Source: Flavobacteriaceae bacterium bin25
GTDB lineage: Bacteria > Bacteroidota > Bacteroidia > Flavobacteriales > Flavobacteriaceae
DNA length: 64,000 nucleotides
NCBI GenBank assembly: GCA_002238525.1
Contig: MPMN01000001.1
Span: 62,001-126,000 of the forward strand
Reading direction: 5' to 3'
Made by a program: the position numbers and the translations under genes. Shown piece after piece: positions 55,765 through 64,000 of the stretch. Numbering within the stretch: the stretch's first letter is position 1; every line of letters begins with the position of its first letter. The notes beneath the pieces are model-generated. The model was not told where the DNA came from, searched no databases, and saw nothing but the letters and a program-made list of their open reading frames with translations.

Positions 55765-58700
55765 GTGGTTAAGCTAGCAGTCTTATCGGCAATTATTTTC
55801 TGGGGTTCCACCATGGTTTCTCATGGACAGTCGCAGCCTATGTTTGATAGGATTGACCGTAGCAATGGTTTGTCAAATAATCGAATCAATTCAATAGTCA
55901 AGGAAACTGAAGGATTTGTCTGGATTGGGACAAATAATGGACTTAACCGTTATGATGGACTTGAAGTAAAAATATACAACCAGCAGAACAGTAACCTTGC
56001 ATCAAATGATATTACAGATATTTTAATTGATTCCACAAAACGAATGTGGGTAGCAACAAGTGATGGTGGCTTACATCTTTACGATAAAAATAGTGATGAT
56101 TTTCAAGTCTTTAGAAATGACCAAAATGATAAGACCTCTATCCCCTCAAATAGAATCAATGTCCTTTATGAGGATTCTAAGGGCAATATATGGATAGGTA
56201 CAGCCAATGGATTTTGTCTTTTCGATAACGAATCTAAAAAGTTTATTTCCTGGTTGAACAGATTCACAAGTGGAGTTACTTGTTTTTTGGAGACCGAAGA
56301 AGGTCTTCTTATAGGGACATTTGGCAATGGTCTTAAACTCTATAATCAAGAAAGTCAGATCCTAAAGGACGTTTTATCCGATAATCGGCATTTGAATTTT
56401 ATCCATACAGTTTCTAAGTTCAATAAAGATGAATTTTTGATTGGTACTAGTGGCTCTGGTTTATTATTGCTAGATCTTAATAAGAGGGACATTACTGATT
56501 TTCTTGGTGACAGATTGAATTTTGATAAAAACATCAAAATCATTCGAACAATAAAAAGAGATGTAGAAGGTAATTTTTGGGTCGGGACAGATGGTGATGG
56601 TCTATTATATATCGTTGATCCTAATAGTGATAGTACTATTGTTGATAAGTATATTAACAATTCACAGGTAGCATCCTCATTGTCAGGAAATGCGGTTTAC
56701 GACATATTTGTCGATGATAATATTTGGGTTGGTACAGCTTGGAACGGGGTAAATTTCTTAAACAGAACGAATGTCTTCAATACGATATTGAGTGATGTTG
56801 TAGGAGAAAGCACTTCCCCTGTACTTTCGATATATAAAACCGATAATAAGTTTCTTATGGGACTAGACGGAGAAGGATTGACAATATATGACAGTAATAC
56901 AAAGACTATTCGGTTATTGAAAGAAAATGAGATAGGAGCAAGCTATGTACAGCATATTATGGAGGCTTCTGACGGCACCTTTTGGCTTGGTACTTTTACA
57001 AAAGGATTGGTCAACATTGATTCCAACGGAAGATTATTGAAAAAGTTTCAATATGAAAATGAGCAAAGCTCCTTGAAGTATAATGACATTAGGTATATCG
57101 TTGAAGACGATAAAAATAACTTTTGGGTTGCCTCATGGGAAGGTGGCTTGAGTTATTTAGATTCCAACACTAATGCATTTGTCCATTACTCAAAACAAGA
57201 TGAGAAGACGAATTCATTAAGTAGTAACAATGTTGTTTCGCTTGAAAGAGATGGCCAGTATTTATGGATTGCCACGTTTGGAGGAGGTGTGAATTTACTA
57301 GATACCGAAACCAAGAATTTTCGGCACTTCAGGTATGATGAAAATAGCCAAAACTCCATAAGCTCAGACAATACCTTTTCCCTTCTCAAGGATTCCAAAG
57401 GATTTTTGTGGATAGGCACAGCTGGGAATGGTCTGAACAGGTACGATCCCAGAGAAGATCGTATGGAAAGGTTTGATCACGAGGAAGCAATTCGGTATGC
57501 TTCAGTGGTCTCGATTATTGAAGATGATAATGGTAAAATTTGGTTCGGCACAAAGGATGGAGTATTCAATTTCGATTACGAGAAAAATAAGTTTGGTAGC
57601 TTCCCAAGTTTGCACGATGAATTTCATATAAACTCTGCTTTTTTGGACAATTTCGGAACCCTATATTTTGGGGGATTGCAGGGTGTAACTTTATTTAACC
57701 CAGAAAAGAAACTTTATAATACACAGCAGTCTCCAGAGGTGCTTATCACAGATTTTAAATTGTTCAATAAATCTGTTCCAATTACAAAATCAGGGATTCT
57801 CCAGAAATCTATTTTACGGACAGATAAATTGCAGTTAAAATATCATCAAGATGTCATTACTTTCAATTTTTGCTCTTTGAAATACCCTTTTGCATCAAAA
57901 ATGGAATATGCAATAAAGCTGGAAAATTTTGATTCTCAATGGCGAAACATAGGTGAGGAGCGTGGTGCTACATACACTAATCTTCAAAGTGGGAACTATA
58001 TATTCAGAGTCAGGAGTAGAGAAAAAGGAATGGACTGGGGTGTCAATGAGGCTTCAATTGAAGTTAAAGTTCTTAAACCTTTATGGTTCCAATGGTGGGC
58101 TTATTTCCTCTACACTCTTTTGTTGGGGATTATACTTTTTTGGCTAAGAAAGTACACTGTTGCTTGGGAGCGTATGAAGGCGAATTTAAGATTGGAACAA
58201 ATTACCAATGAAAAAAATAAGGAACTCCACAATATGAAGCAACGTTTTTTCATCAATATATCTCATGAAATAAGAACCCCTTTGACATTGATAATGGGGG
58301 CCCTAAAAGGACTGGGAAAAGAGTCCCTTTCTTTGAGAGATAGGAAGCGCCTTAGGACAGTTGATAGAAATGCATCAAGATTAATGAATTTAATGGAAGA
58401 ACTGCTCAACTTTAGAAAGCTGGAAGCTGGATCAATAAAATTGGAGGTTTATGAACATGATATTATTGGTTTTCTAAGGGAAATATATCTGATCTTCGGG
58501 CAACAAGCAATAGATAATTTTATTGATTTTCAATTCATTACTTCAAATGACCAAATATCACTTTGGTTTGACAAGAGGCAGTTGGAAAAGACAGTTGTCA
58601 ATATCGTTTCCAATGCATTCAAATTCACTCCAAAATATGGGCAAATAAAGATCGAAATCGAGAATCAAAAAAAACAAGTTTGTATTAGAATATCCGATAC

Positions 58701-59769
58701 TGGGGATGGTATACCCAAAGAAAAGCTATCGAAGATATTTAATCGTTTTTACCAAAACACTGTAACGGAGAAATCCGGCTTCGGGATAGGACTTTCAATT
58801 GCTCATGAAATCATCAAATTACATAGTGGACAAATAAAGGTAGATAGCGTTGAAGGAAAAGGCAGTCAGTTTACAATTTATCTTCCTATGGGTAAATCAC
58901 ATTTTCCTCAGGAATCCATTGTAGAATCTTCACTTCAACTTCCAATCAACTCTAGGGAAGAAGAAAAAAATATTGATGAGATGTTGGATATGATTGAACC
59001 TAAATCAATGGAAACAGTTTTGATTGTTGAAGATCATGACGAATTAAGAGAATATATAAAAGAGGTATTAGATTCAAAATATAGGATTATTGAAGCGTCT
59101 GAAGGTAAAATAGGGTTAAAAGTCGCTCTTGAACAGATTCCAGAGTTGATAATCAGTGATATTATGATGCCGGAAATGGATGGAATGAACCTTTGTAAGG
59201 TATTGAAAACAAATGTGGTAACAAGTCACATTCCTATCATTCTACTTACGGCAATCACTTCAGTAGATAATAAACTTAGAGGTTACCAGATAGGAGCGGA
59301 TGACTACATAACCAAACCATTTAATGAACAACTGCTCTTGGCAAAGGTTAAAAGCCTACTTCTTAATAGGGAGTTGATAAGAAAGAAATTTAAAAGCGAT
59401 GGTTTGATTTTACCTAGAGAACTTGCTTTGAATAGCACAGACCAAGAATTTTTAGAAAAACTTACCGAATTGATAGAAACTAATCTGGAAGATTCAGATT
59501 TTAGTGCAAAACATCTTTCACTTGAAATGGGCATGAGTCATTCGGTTTTGTACAAGAAGATTAAAGCCCTTTCAGGAATGAGCTTGGTTGAATTCATTCG
59601 AGATTATAAATTAAGGATTGCAAAAAAACTTTTGGAAAACCAATATAGTTCAGTTGCCGAGGTCTGCTATAGAGTGGGATATTCTGACAGGAAATACTTT
59701 AGCAAGCTCTTCAAGCAGCGATTTGGCGTTCCTCCTGTTAGTTTTTTGAGAAAAACAGAAGATACCTAG
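55765..59769 (+). CDS. Hybrid two-component system regulator (HTCS: sensor kinase, receiver and AraC DNA-binding domains in one)
   Basis: The 1334-residue protein joins a full signalling path. After a signal peptide (VLSAIIFWG, ends near SHGQ), a periplasmic sensor of repeated beta-propeller units (GFVWIGTNNGLNRYD, GNIWIGTANGFCLFD, MWVATSDGGLHLYD) leads to a Y_Y_Y domain. One membrane helix (about 772-797) follows, then HisKA with SHEIRTPLT (histidine 834), the ATPase (NIVSNAFKFTP, SGFGIGLSI), and a receiver (aspartate 1132 in ISDIMMPEMDG, lysine 1182 in KPF). An AraC-type HTH ends it (VAEVCYRVGYSDRKYFSKLFK). Such proteins sense glycan fragments in the periplasm and switch on the neighbouring SusC/SusD genes. 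The start is GTG 55765. Confidence 0.95.
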   Translation: MVKLAVLSAIIFWGSTMVSHGQSQPMFDRIDRSNGLSNNRINSIVKETEGFVWIGTNNGLNRYDGLEVKIYNQQNSNLASNDITDILIDSTKRMWVATSDGGLHLYDKNSDDFQVFRNDQNDKTSIPSNRINVLYEDSKGNIWIGTANGFCLFDNESKKFISWLNRFTSGVTCFLETEEGLLIGTFGNGLKLYNQESQILKDVLSDNRHLNFIHTVSKFNKDEFLIGTSGSGLLLLDLNKRDITDFLGDRLNFDKNIKIIRTIKRDVEGNFWVGTDGDGLLYIVDPNSDSTIVDKYINNSQVASSLSGNAVYDIFVDDNIWVGTAWNGVNFLNRTNVFNTILSDVVGESTSPVLSIYKTDNKFLMGLDGEGLTIYDSNTKTIRLLKENEIGASYVQHIMEASDGTFWLGTFTKGLVNIDSNGRLLKKFQYENEQSSLKYNDIRYIVEDDKNNFWVASWEGGLSYLDSNTNAFVHYSKQDEKTNSLSSNNVVSLERDGQYLWIATFGGGVNLLDTETKNFRHFRYDENSQNSISSDNTFSLLKDSKGFLWIGTAGNGLNRYDPREDRMERFDHEEAIRYASVVSIIEDDNGKIWFGTKDGVFNFDYEKNKFGSFPSLHDEFHINSAFLDNFGTLYFGGLQGVTLFNPEKKLYNTQQSPEVLITDFKLFNKSVPITKSGILQKSILRTDKLQLKYHQDVITFNFCSLKYPFASKMEYAIKLENFDSQWRNIGEERGATYTNLQSGNYIFRVRSREKGMDWGVNEASIEVKVLKPLWFQWWAYFLYTLLLGIILFWLRKYTVAWERMKANLRLEQITNEKNKELHNMKQRFFINISHEIRTPLTLIMGALKGLGKESLSLRDRKRLRTVDRNASRLMNLMEELLNFRKLEAGSIKLEVYEHDIIGFLREIYLIFGQQAIDNFIDFQFITSNDQISLWFDKRQLEKTVVNIVSNAFKFTPKYGQIKIEIENQKKQVCIRISDTGDGIPKEKLSKIFNRFYQNTVTEKSGFGIGLSIAHEIIKLHSGQIKVDSVEGKGSQFTIYLPMGKSHFPQESIVESSLQLPINSREEEKNIDEMLDMIEPKSMETVLIVEDHDELREYIKEVLDSKYRIIEASEGKIGLKVALEQIPELIISDIMMPEMDGMNLCKVLKTNVVTSHIPIILLTAITSVDNKLRGYQIGADDYITKPFNEQLLLAKVKSLLLNRELIRKKFKSDGLILPRELALNSTDQEFLEKLTELIETNLEDSDFSAKHLSLEMGMSHSVLYKKIKALSGMSLVEFIRDYKLRIAKKLLENQYSSVAEVCYRVGYSDRKYFSKLFKQRFGVPPVSFLRKTEDT

Positions 59770-59773
59770 CATT

Positions 59774-59911
59774 TTATGTTTCTATTGCCCTTTGTATGGA
59801 AGGATGTCCAAATTAAATAGAAAGTGTAGTCAGCCAACGCGACATTGACATATCCTCTGACAACTAGTTATCGCGTAGTGATCTCTACTCCACAACAAAA
59901 GCATTAGAGCC
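59774..59911 (+). repeat. Dispersed ~138-bp repeat, copy 2
   Basis: This copy matches 51463-51599 with few changes, including TATCCTCTGACAACTAGTTA and ACTCCACAACAAAAGC. It begins five bases after the HTCS stop, between the regulator and its presumed SusC target. Confidence 0.78.
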
Positions 59912-60200
59912 GTAATTTTATTTGTTGTGTATCTATATCACAATAAAAGCGGTAGTGCATTTTATAAAAAGACATTCAGAAGACTTATCCTAAATCGAGT
60001 TTTGTCGGTCAAATGGATAAAGGACAACGAATAGACCAATTCTTACCCCTTATTAAATTGAATTCTCCCCCTTATCATTTCCCCATAAGATATTAATTGC
60101 AGTACAAGTTTTTCGAGAATTATTGAATTAAAGGAAGCATTCAGAAATGAATCTTTCTTCAGAAAAACAATCTTATTACAGGGCATACTAACTGACCGTT
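59912..60200. promoter_or_regulatory. Presumed leader and control region of the third SusC/SusD pair
   Basis: This 289-base, AT-rich gap should contain the HTCS binding site and the promoter for SusC 60201. I see no obvious direct repeat pair or TAnnTTTG box, so no exact site is named. Confidence 0.3.
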
Positions 60201-63200
60201 ATGAAAAAAAGCAAACCTAAAATTATCAGACCAATTAGACTTAGACCAAGGTTTTTGCAAATTTTTCTGGTAGTTGGTTTAGGATTGTTTTTTGGTAAGT
60301 CAGGCTTTGCTCATTCGGTAGATTCTAAAAATAATGGTTTTTTACCTGTATCTAAATTACAGCTAGAGATTACAGGTGTTGTTATTGATGAAACTGGTAA
60401 CCCTTTGCCAGGGGCTACCATCATAGAGTTAGGAACTGTTAGTGGAACTCAATCGGATTTTGAGGGAAATTTTTCTCTGATAGTTTCGAATGACGATGCA
60501 ACGTTAGTGGTTTCCTACATTGGGTTTGAAACGAAGGAAGTATTATTGAATGGCCGGAGGAATATTGTTGTAAATCTCCAAGAAAGCACCTCACAGCTAG
60601 ATGAAGTAGTCATCATTGGGTATGGGTCTACAACCTTAAAAGAGTCTACAGGTTCAATTGCAAGCATAAAGGTTGAGGATATAAGACAAGCAGCAAATAC
60701 CTCGGTTGACCAAATGTTGCAGGGAAGAGTAGCAGGATTAAATTTAGGTTTAAGTACAGCTCAACCAGGAGCTAGGGTAACTTCTAACATAAGAGCAGAT
60801 ATCTCGCCAAGAGGTAGCGGTGAGCCTCTTTATGTAGTCGATGGTATTCCCATCATAAATAGATCTCCGGAGCCAGGGTTAAGGGATTCTGAATTAGGTT
60901 TTTATGGCGGCATAGATAGAAGTCCTTTAGCTACAATAAATCCAGCAGATATCGAATCCGTTGATGTGATAAAAGATGCAAGCACAACAGCCATTTATGG
61001 CTCTGCCGCATCAAATGGGGTGATTTTTATAACGACCAAGAATGGAAGTGTCGGAAAACCTACTGTTGATTATAGGGTGACTACAACCATCCAAACTCCT
61101 AAGGATTATTTAGAATTTCTTGATGCCGGAAATTTTATGAGGCAACATAATAGGCTTGCTTATGATAGATATCTTTTTGATAACAAGTTTGCTCCCTATG
61201 GTCCTCAAAATCCTTCTACTGATGGTTTTGTTCCCTTCTTTACATCTGGTGATGTTGAAAATGTTGGAAAAGGAGTAGACTATATGGCTTCATTGATTAA
61301 ACAAGGGTTTATTCAAGAACATAACCTTTCCATAGATGGAGGAACAGAGAAAACACGGATATATACATCATTTAATTATTATGATAACAACCCTATCCTC
61401 AAGGGATCAGATTTCCACAGGTTCACAGCGAGATTCAATCTAACCCAAAGACTAGGCAAAAGATTTAATCTAAACATAAAAACTAACCTTGGTCAGATTA
61501 ATAGCGACAATGCTTCAACAGGAGCGAACAGCGGTGGTAGTGAAAAATTTAATATGCTACAGTCGGCATTTGCTTTTGCCCCTACCATTCCGATTTATGA
61601 AGATGATGGGAGTTTTTCCAGGACCTACAATACACTGATTGTTAATCCGCTGGCATTTCTTACCATAGATGATGATCTGCGTACCAATAGATTTTCAATT
61701 ACTCCCAAATTAGATATTGAACTGTTCAATTATTTAACCTTTTCTATGGTTGGAAGTATGGACAGAACCACCTCCTCAAGAAAGTTCTTTATTCCCTCTA
61801 AGGCCGAGCATTCTCTCCTCCCTAGTGGCATGGCCCAGCTGGCCACAAATAGGAATGATGCATATACTGGAGAAGGATATTTCAGCTACACTAAATCATT
61901 TAGAAATAACACATTATCTGCCGTATTAGGGGTAGGTATTTACAAGACTTTAAGTGATGGTTTCAGTTTACAGGCAGTTGGATTTTTCACCGACGCTCTG
62001 GGTTTCGATAATGTTGGAATTTCGGATGAATTGCTTCGGAACACACAAGATTCATTTAGATATGAAACAAATAGGCTTTCTCAATTTGCGCGAATTAATT
62101 ATACTATTAATGGGAGGTATGTCCTAAATGCAGTGGTCAGACGAGATGGTGCAAGCAATTTTGCACCGAATAATAAGTGGGGCGTATTTCCTGGACTCTC
62201 TGCAGCATGGAGGATCATTGAAGAACCATTTCTTAAAAATTCAAAAATTACCAATCTCAAGCTTAGAATTGGCTATGGTTCAGTTGGTAATGTTGTTCTA
62301 GCCGATAATGCCTTACAGCTTTATTCAATTAATGGAGAATTCACTTTTGGAAATACGGTTCAACCGGGTGTTGTGCTTTCCCAGGTTGAGAATATAGACT
62401 TTAGATGGGAAACAAACACCAGCGTTGATATTGGTCTTGATTTTGGATTTTTCAATGATAGAATTGGGGGCAGTATTGAGGTATTTCAAAAGAGAGCAAA
62501 GGATTTAATTGACTTCGACCCTTTACCTTCAAGCAATGCCGTAGGGCGTGTGGTAACCAATGTTGGATCAACAGGTGCTCAGGGAATGGATATAGCACTG
62601 AGCACCACCAATTTTTTATCGAAAAATTTTGAATGGTCAACTGATTTTACGTTTACCCATAGCAGATCGGAATGGTTGGAGCGCAATCCGAAAGTTCCCC
62701 TTCCAAGTTATGTGGGACTTAATGATGATTTAAATGCAATTTATGGATGGGAGACTGATGGTTTAATAAGATCCCCCGAAGAGGTTCCAAACCATATGTC
62801 TGGGGCTTTTCCCGGCAATATTCGATTTGTGGATCAAAATAATGATGGGGTACTTGACAAAAATGATGTGGTCAATTTGGGAACTTGGGGTCCAAAGGTC
62901 AATTTTGGGATAGGCACAAATTTTAGATATAAGAATTTTACGATTGGCGCATTTGCATATGGTAATGCGGGTGCCCCCAGAGGGTTTGGGTATTTCCCAA
63001 ATATATTCAGGTTGTCAAACTCTTCACCTTCAAATACGCTCATTAGTGCAAAAGATGTATGGTCTAATGATAATCCTGATGGGATTCTTCCCGGGATTGC
63101 TTCACAACCATTTAGTGCTAAAAACCCAACAGGAATGACTGATTTTCTGTTAAGAAAAACCTGGTTTTTAAGAATTAAAAACATAAACCTTGGATATGAA

Positions 63201-63371
63201 CTACCAATTTCAGAGGATTCTGGTATGCCATTCCAAAGATTAAGATTTTTTATTGATTTTCAGAACGTGGCCTTATTCTCAAATTTTGATGGGTATGATC
63301 CTGAACTTGATATTACTAATCCCTTTCCGCAAGCTCTTTCTTCAACTTTTGGGATGGACATTCAATTTTAA
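60201..63371 (+). CDS. SusC/RagA-family TonB-dependent transporter (operon C)
   Basis: The 1056-residue protein starts with a signal peptide (FLQIFLVVGLGLFFGKSGFA) and has no STN domain, which fits regulation by the HTCS rather than by sigma/anti-sigma. Then come the regulatory-like domain (GVVIDETGNPLPGATIIELG), the TonB box (DEVVIIGYGSTTLKEST), the plug (PLYVVDGIPI, VDVIKDASTTAIYGSAASNGVIFI) and a barrel with typical outer-surface loops. The end, SSTFGMDIQF, is a normal aromatic terminus. It is 430 bases downstream of the HTCS gene and 14 bases before susD. Confidence 0.94.
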   Translation: MKKSKPKIIRPIRLRPRFLQIFLVVGLGLFFGKSGFAHSVDSKNNGFLPVSKLQLEITGVVIDETGNPLPGATIIELGTVSGTQSDFEGNFSLIVSNDDATLVVSYIGFETKEVLLNGRRNIVVNLQESTSQLDEVVIIGYGSTTLKESTGSIASIKVEDIRQAANTSVDQMLQGRVAGLNLGLSTAQPGARVTSNIRADISPRGSGEPLYVVDGIPIINRSPEPGLRDSELGFYGGIDRSPLATINPADIESVDVIKDASTTAIYGSAASNGVIFITTKNGSVGKPTVDYRVTTTIQTPKDYLEFLDAGNFMRQHNRLAYDRYLFDNKFAPYGPQNPSTDGFVPFFTSGDVENVGKGVDYMASLIKQGFIQEHNLSIDGGTEKTRIYTSFNYYDNNPILKGSDFHRFTARFNLTQRLGKRFNLNIKTNLGQINSDNASTGANSGGSEKFNMLQSAFAFAPTIPIYEDDGSFSRTYNTLIVNPLAFLTIDDDLRTNRFSITPKLDIELFNYLTFSMVGSMDRTTSSRKFFIPSKAEHSLLPSGMAQLATNRNDAYTGEGYFSYTKSFRNNTLSAVLGVGIYKTLSDGFSLQAVGFFTDALGFDNVGISDELLRNTQDSFRYETNRLSQFARINYTINGRYVLNAVVRRDGASNFAPNNKWGVFPGLSAAWRIIEEPFLKNSKITNLKLRIGYGSVGNVVLADNALQLYSINGEFTFGNTVQPGVVLSQVENIDFRWETNTSVDIGLDFGFFNDRIGGSIEVFQKRAKDLIDFDPLPSSNAVGRVVTNVGSTGAQGMDIALSTTNFLSKNFEWSTDFTFTHSRSEWLERNPKVPLPSYVGLNDDLNAIYGWETDGLIRSPEEVPNHMSGAFPGNIRFVDQNNDGVLDKNDVVNLGTWGPKVNFGIGTNFRYKNFTIGAFAYGNAGAPRGFGYFPNIFRLSNSSPSNTLISAKDVWSNDNPDGILPGIASQPFSAKNPTGMTDFLLRKTWFLRIKNINLGYELPISEDSGMPFQRLRFFIDFQNVALFSNFDGYDPELDITNPFPQALSSTFGMDIQF

Positions 63372-63385
63372 CTCAAGAAATCACC

Positions 63386-64000
63386 ATGAGAGGTAAACTC
63401 AAGAAAATCCGATTTTTCCATTATTTGCTCTTCCTATCTTTTGCAATCACAAGTTGCGAGGCTGATCTGGGTTCTAAGGTATTTAGTGATTTAACACCTG
63501 AGAATTTCTTTCAGACAGAAAACGACTTTAACGCAGCTTTGGTTGCTTTATACAGTTCATTTTCCATTGATTGGGGCGGTGAAGATCCAGGTATTGGAAT
63601 TTGGTATACTTACCTATACAATGCAAATAATAGAACATACCTATTAAGAAGCGAGCTTACTACTGATGAACTATGGAATGACTGGGACTCCAACATCTTA
63701 AACTTTACCTGGGAGCCTGCCACCTTTTCCGGCACTGGCGCTTCCACTTATTCAAGAATCAGATATGTCGCAAGAGCAACAGATGTGATTGATAAAATTG
63801 AAAATTCTTCTGTTGATGATCTTATCAAAAATAGATACTTAGCAGAAGCCAAGATTCTGAGGGCCTGGCTAATGTACATCCTATACGATTTCTTCGGACC
63901 TATTAATGTCAAAATAGACCCCACAACTTTAGGTGATATAGCTATTACACCTAGGTTGGGTGATGAACAATATACTGGAATTATTGAAAAAGATTTGTTG
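63386..64000 (+). CDS. SusD/RagB-family nutrient-binding lipoprotein (operon C), 3' end outside window
   Basis: The ATG at 63386 opens a frame that stays open for 205 codons to the window edge. A lipoprotein signal (LLFLSFAITSC, cysteine 24) is followed by the SusD N-terminal block FSDLTPENFFQTENDFNAAL and the helix block RYLAEAKILRAWLMYILYDF with FGPINV. These are clear SusD marks, covering roughly the first 40 % of the protein. It is the partner of the SusC just upstream. Later genes, perhaps hydrolases, lie beyond the window. Confidence 0.93.
   Translation, partial: MRGKLKKIRFFHYLLFLSFAITSCEADLGSKVFSDLTPENFFQTENDFNAALVALYSSFSIDWGGEDPGIGIWYTYLYNANNRTYLLRSELTTDELWNDWDSNILNFTWEPATFSGTGASTYSRIRYVARATDVIDKIENSSVDDLIKNRYLAEAKILRAWLMYILYDFFGPINVKIDPTTLGDIAITPRLGDEQYTGIIEKDLL

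Noticed and set aside
1..64000. CRISPR array or cas genes
   Set aside because: No regularly spaced direct repeats and no Cas-like protein were seen.

Overview
The window looks like an AT-rich (roughly mid-30s % GC by eye) chromosome segment of a Bacteroidota bacterium, most like class Flavobacteriia; genus is not claimed. Evidence: three SusC/SusD pairs, a hybrid two-component regulator, a FecR/ECF-sigma pair, a 33-residue ribosomal protein THX, TAnnTTTG-type -7 promoter boxes, and conserved core gene orders such as nadK-DUF6089-uppS-bamA-ompH, coaD/ddl/PASTA/rluD/yaaA and nudix/pyrE/birA/rsfS/ftsH/cdsA/psd.

Layout. (1) 1-9973, core: the end of gltB with gltD (glutamate synthase), a small membrane protein, then nadK, a DUF6089-like protein, undecaprenyl diphosphate synthase, BamA and an OmpH/Skp chaperone, packed with overlapping ends (envelope biogenesis). 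(2) 9984-37510, accessory: an IS30 relic at a perfect 32-bp palindrome; a CotH-type lipoprotein; a minus-strand nutrient-uptake operon (SusC, SusD, two surface lipoproteins); a tandemly duplicated ~450-bp segment upstream of it; an IS630 element with intact ends and a smaller element nested inside; scars of IS1634 and of a conjugative coupling protein; a divergent ECF sigma and FecR; a second SusC/SusD pair with a giant FG-GAP/ASPIC lipoprotein and a broken Gfo/Idh/MocA oxidoreductase cut off by an IS1634 remnant. (3) 37650-41645, core: THX, yaaA, rluD-type synthase, PASTA protein, ddl, coaD. (4) 41771-45081, insertion: an N4-cytosine/N6-adenine-type methyltransferase with a TdeIII-like endonuclease, then IS30 and IS630 debris. 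(5) 45159-51226, core: Nudix, pyrE-like, birA, rsfS, ftsH, cdsA, psd. (6) 51227-64000, accessory: a second restriction-modification pair (HNH-like protein plus beta-class methyltransferase), galT, a hybrid two-component regulator and a third SusC/SusD pair that runs off the end.

How it fits together: the core blocks handle nitrogen assimilation, NADP supply, peptidoglycan and lipid precursors and outer-membrane assembly. The accessory blocks handle uptake of polymeric or glycan substrates at the surface, each SusC/SusD pair having a different regulatory setting (none visible, ECF/FecR, and HTCS), plus defence against foreign DNA. No glycoside hydrolase is encoded in the visible part, so the substrates cannot be named.

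The most unusual signals are: the nested 105-bp miniature element; two families of short dispersed repeats at accessory-module borders; the shortened catalytic loop of the PyrE-like protein; a methyltransferase with an N-terminal helix-turn-helix-like extension; and the duplicated region upstream of a SusC operon. I found no CRISPR array, rRNA or convincing tRNA.
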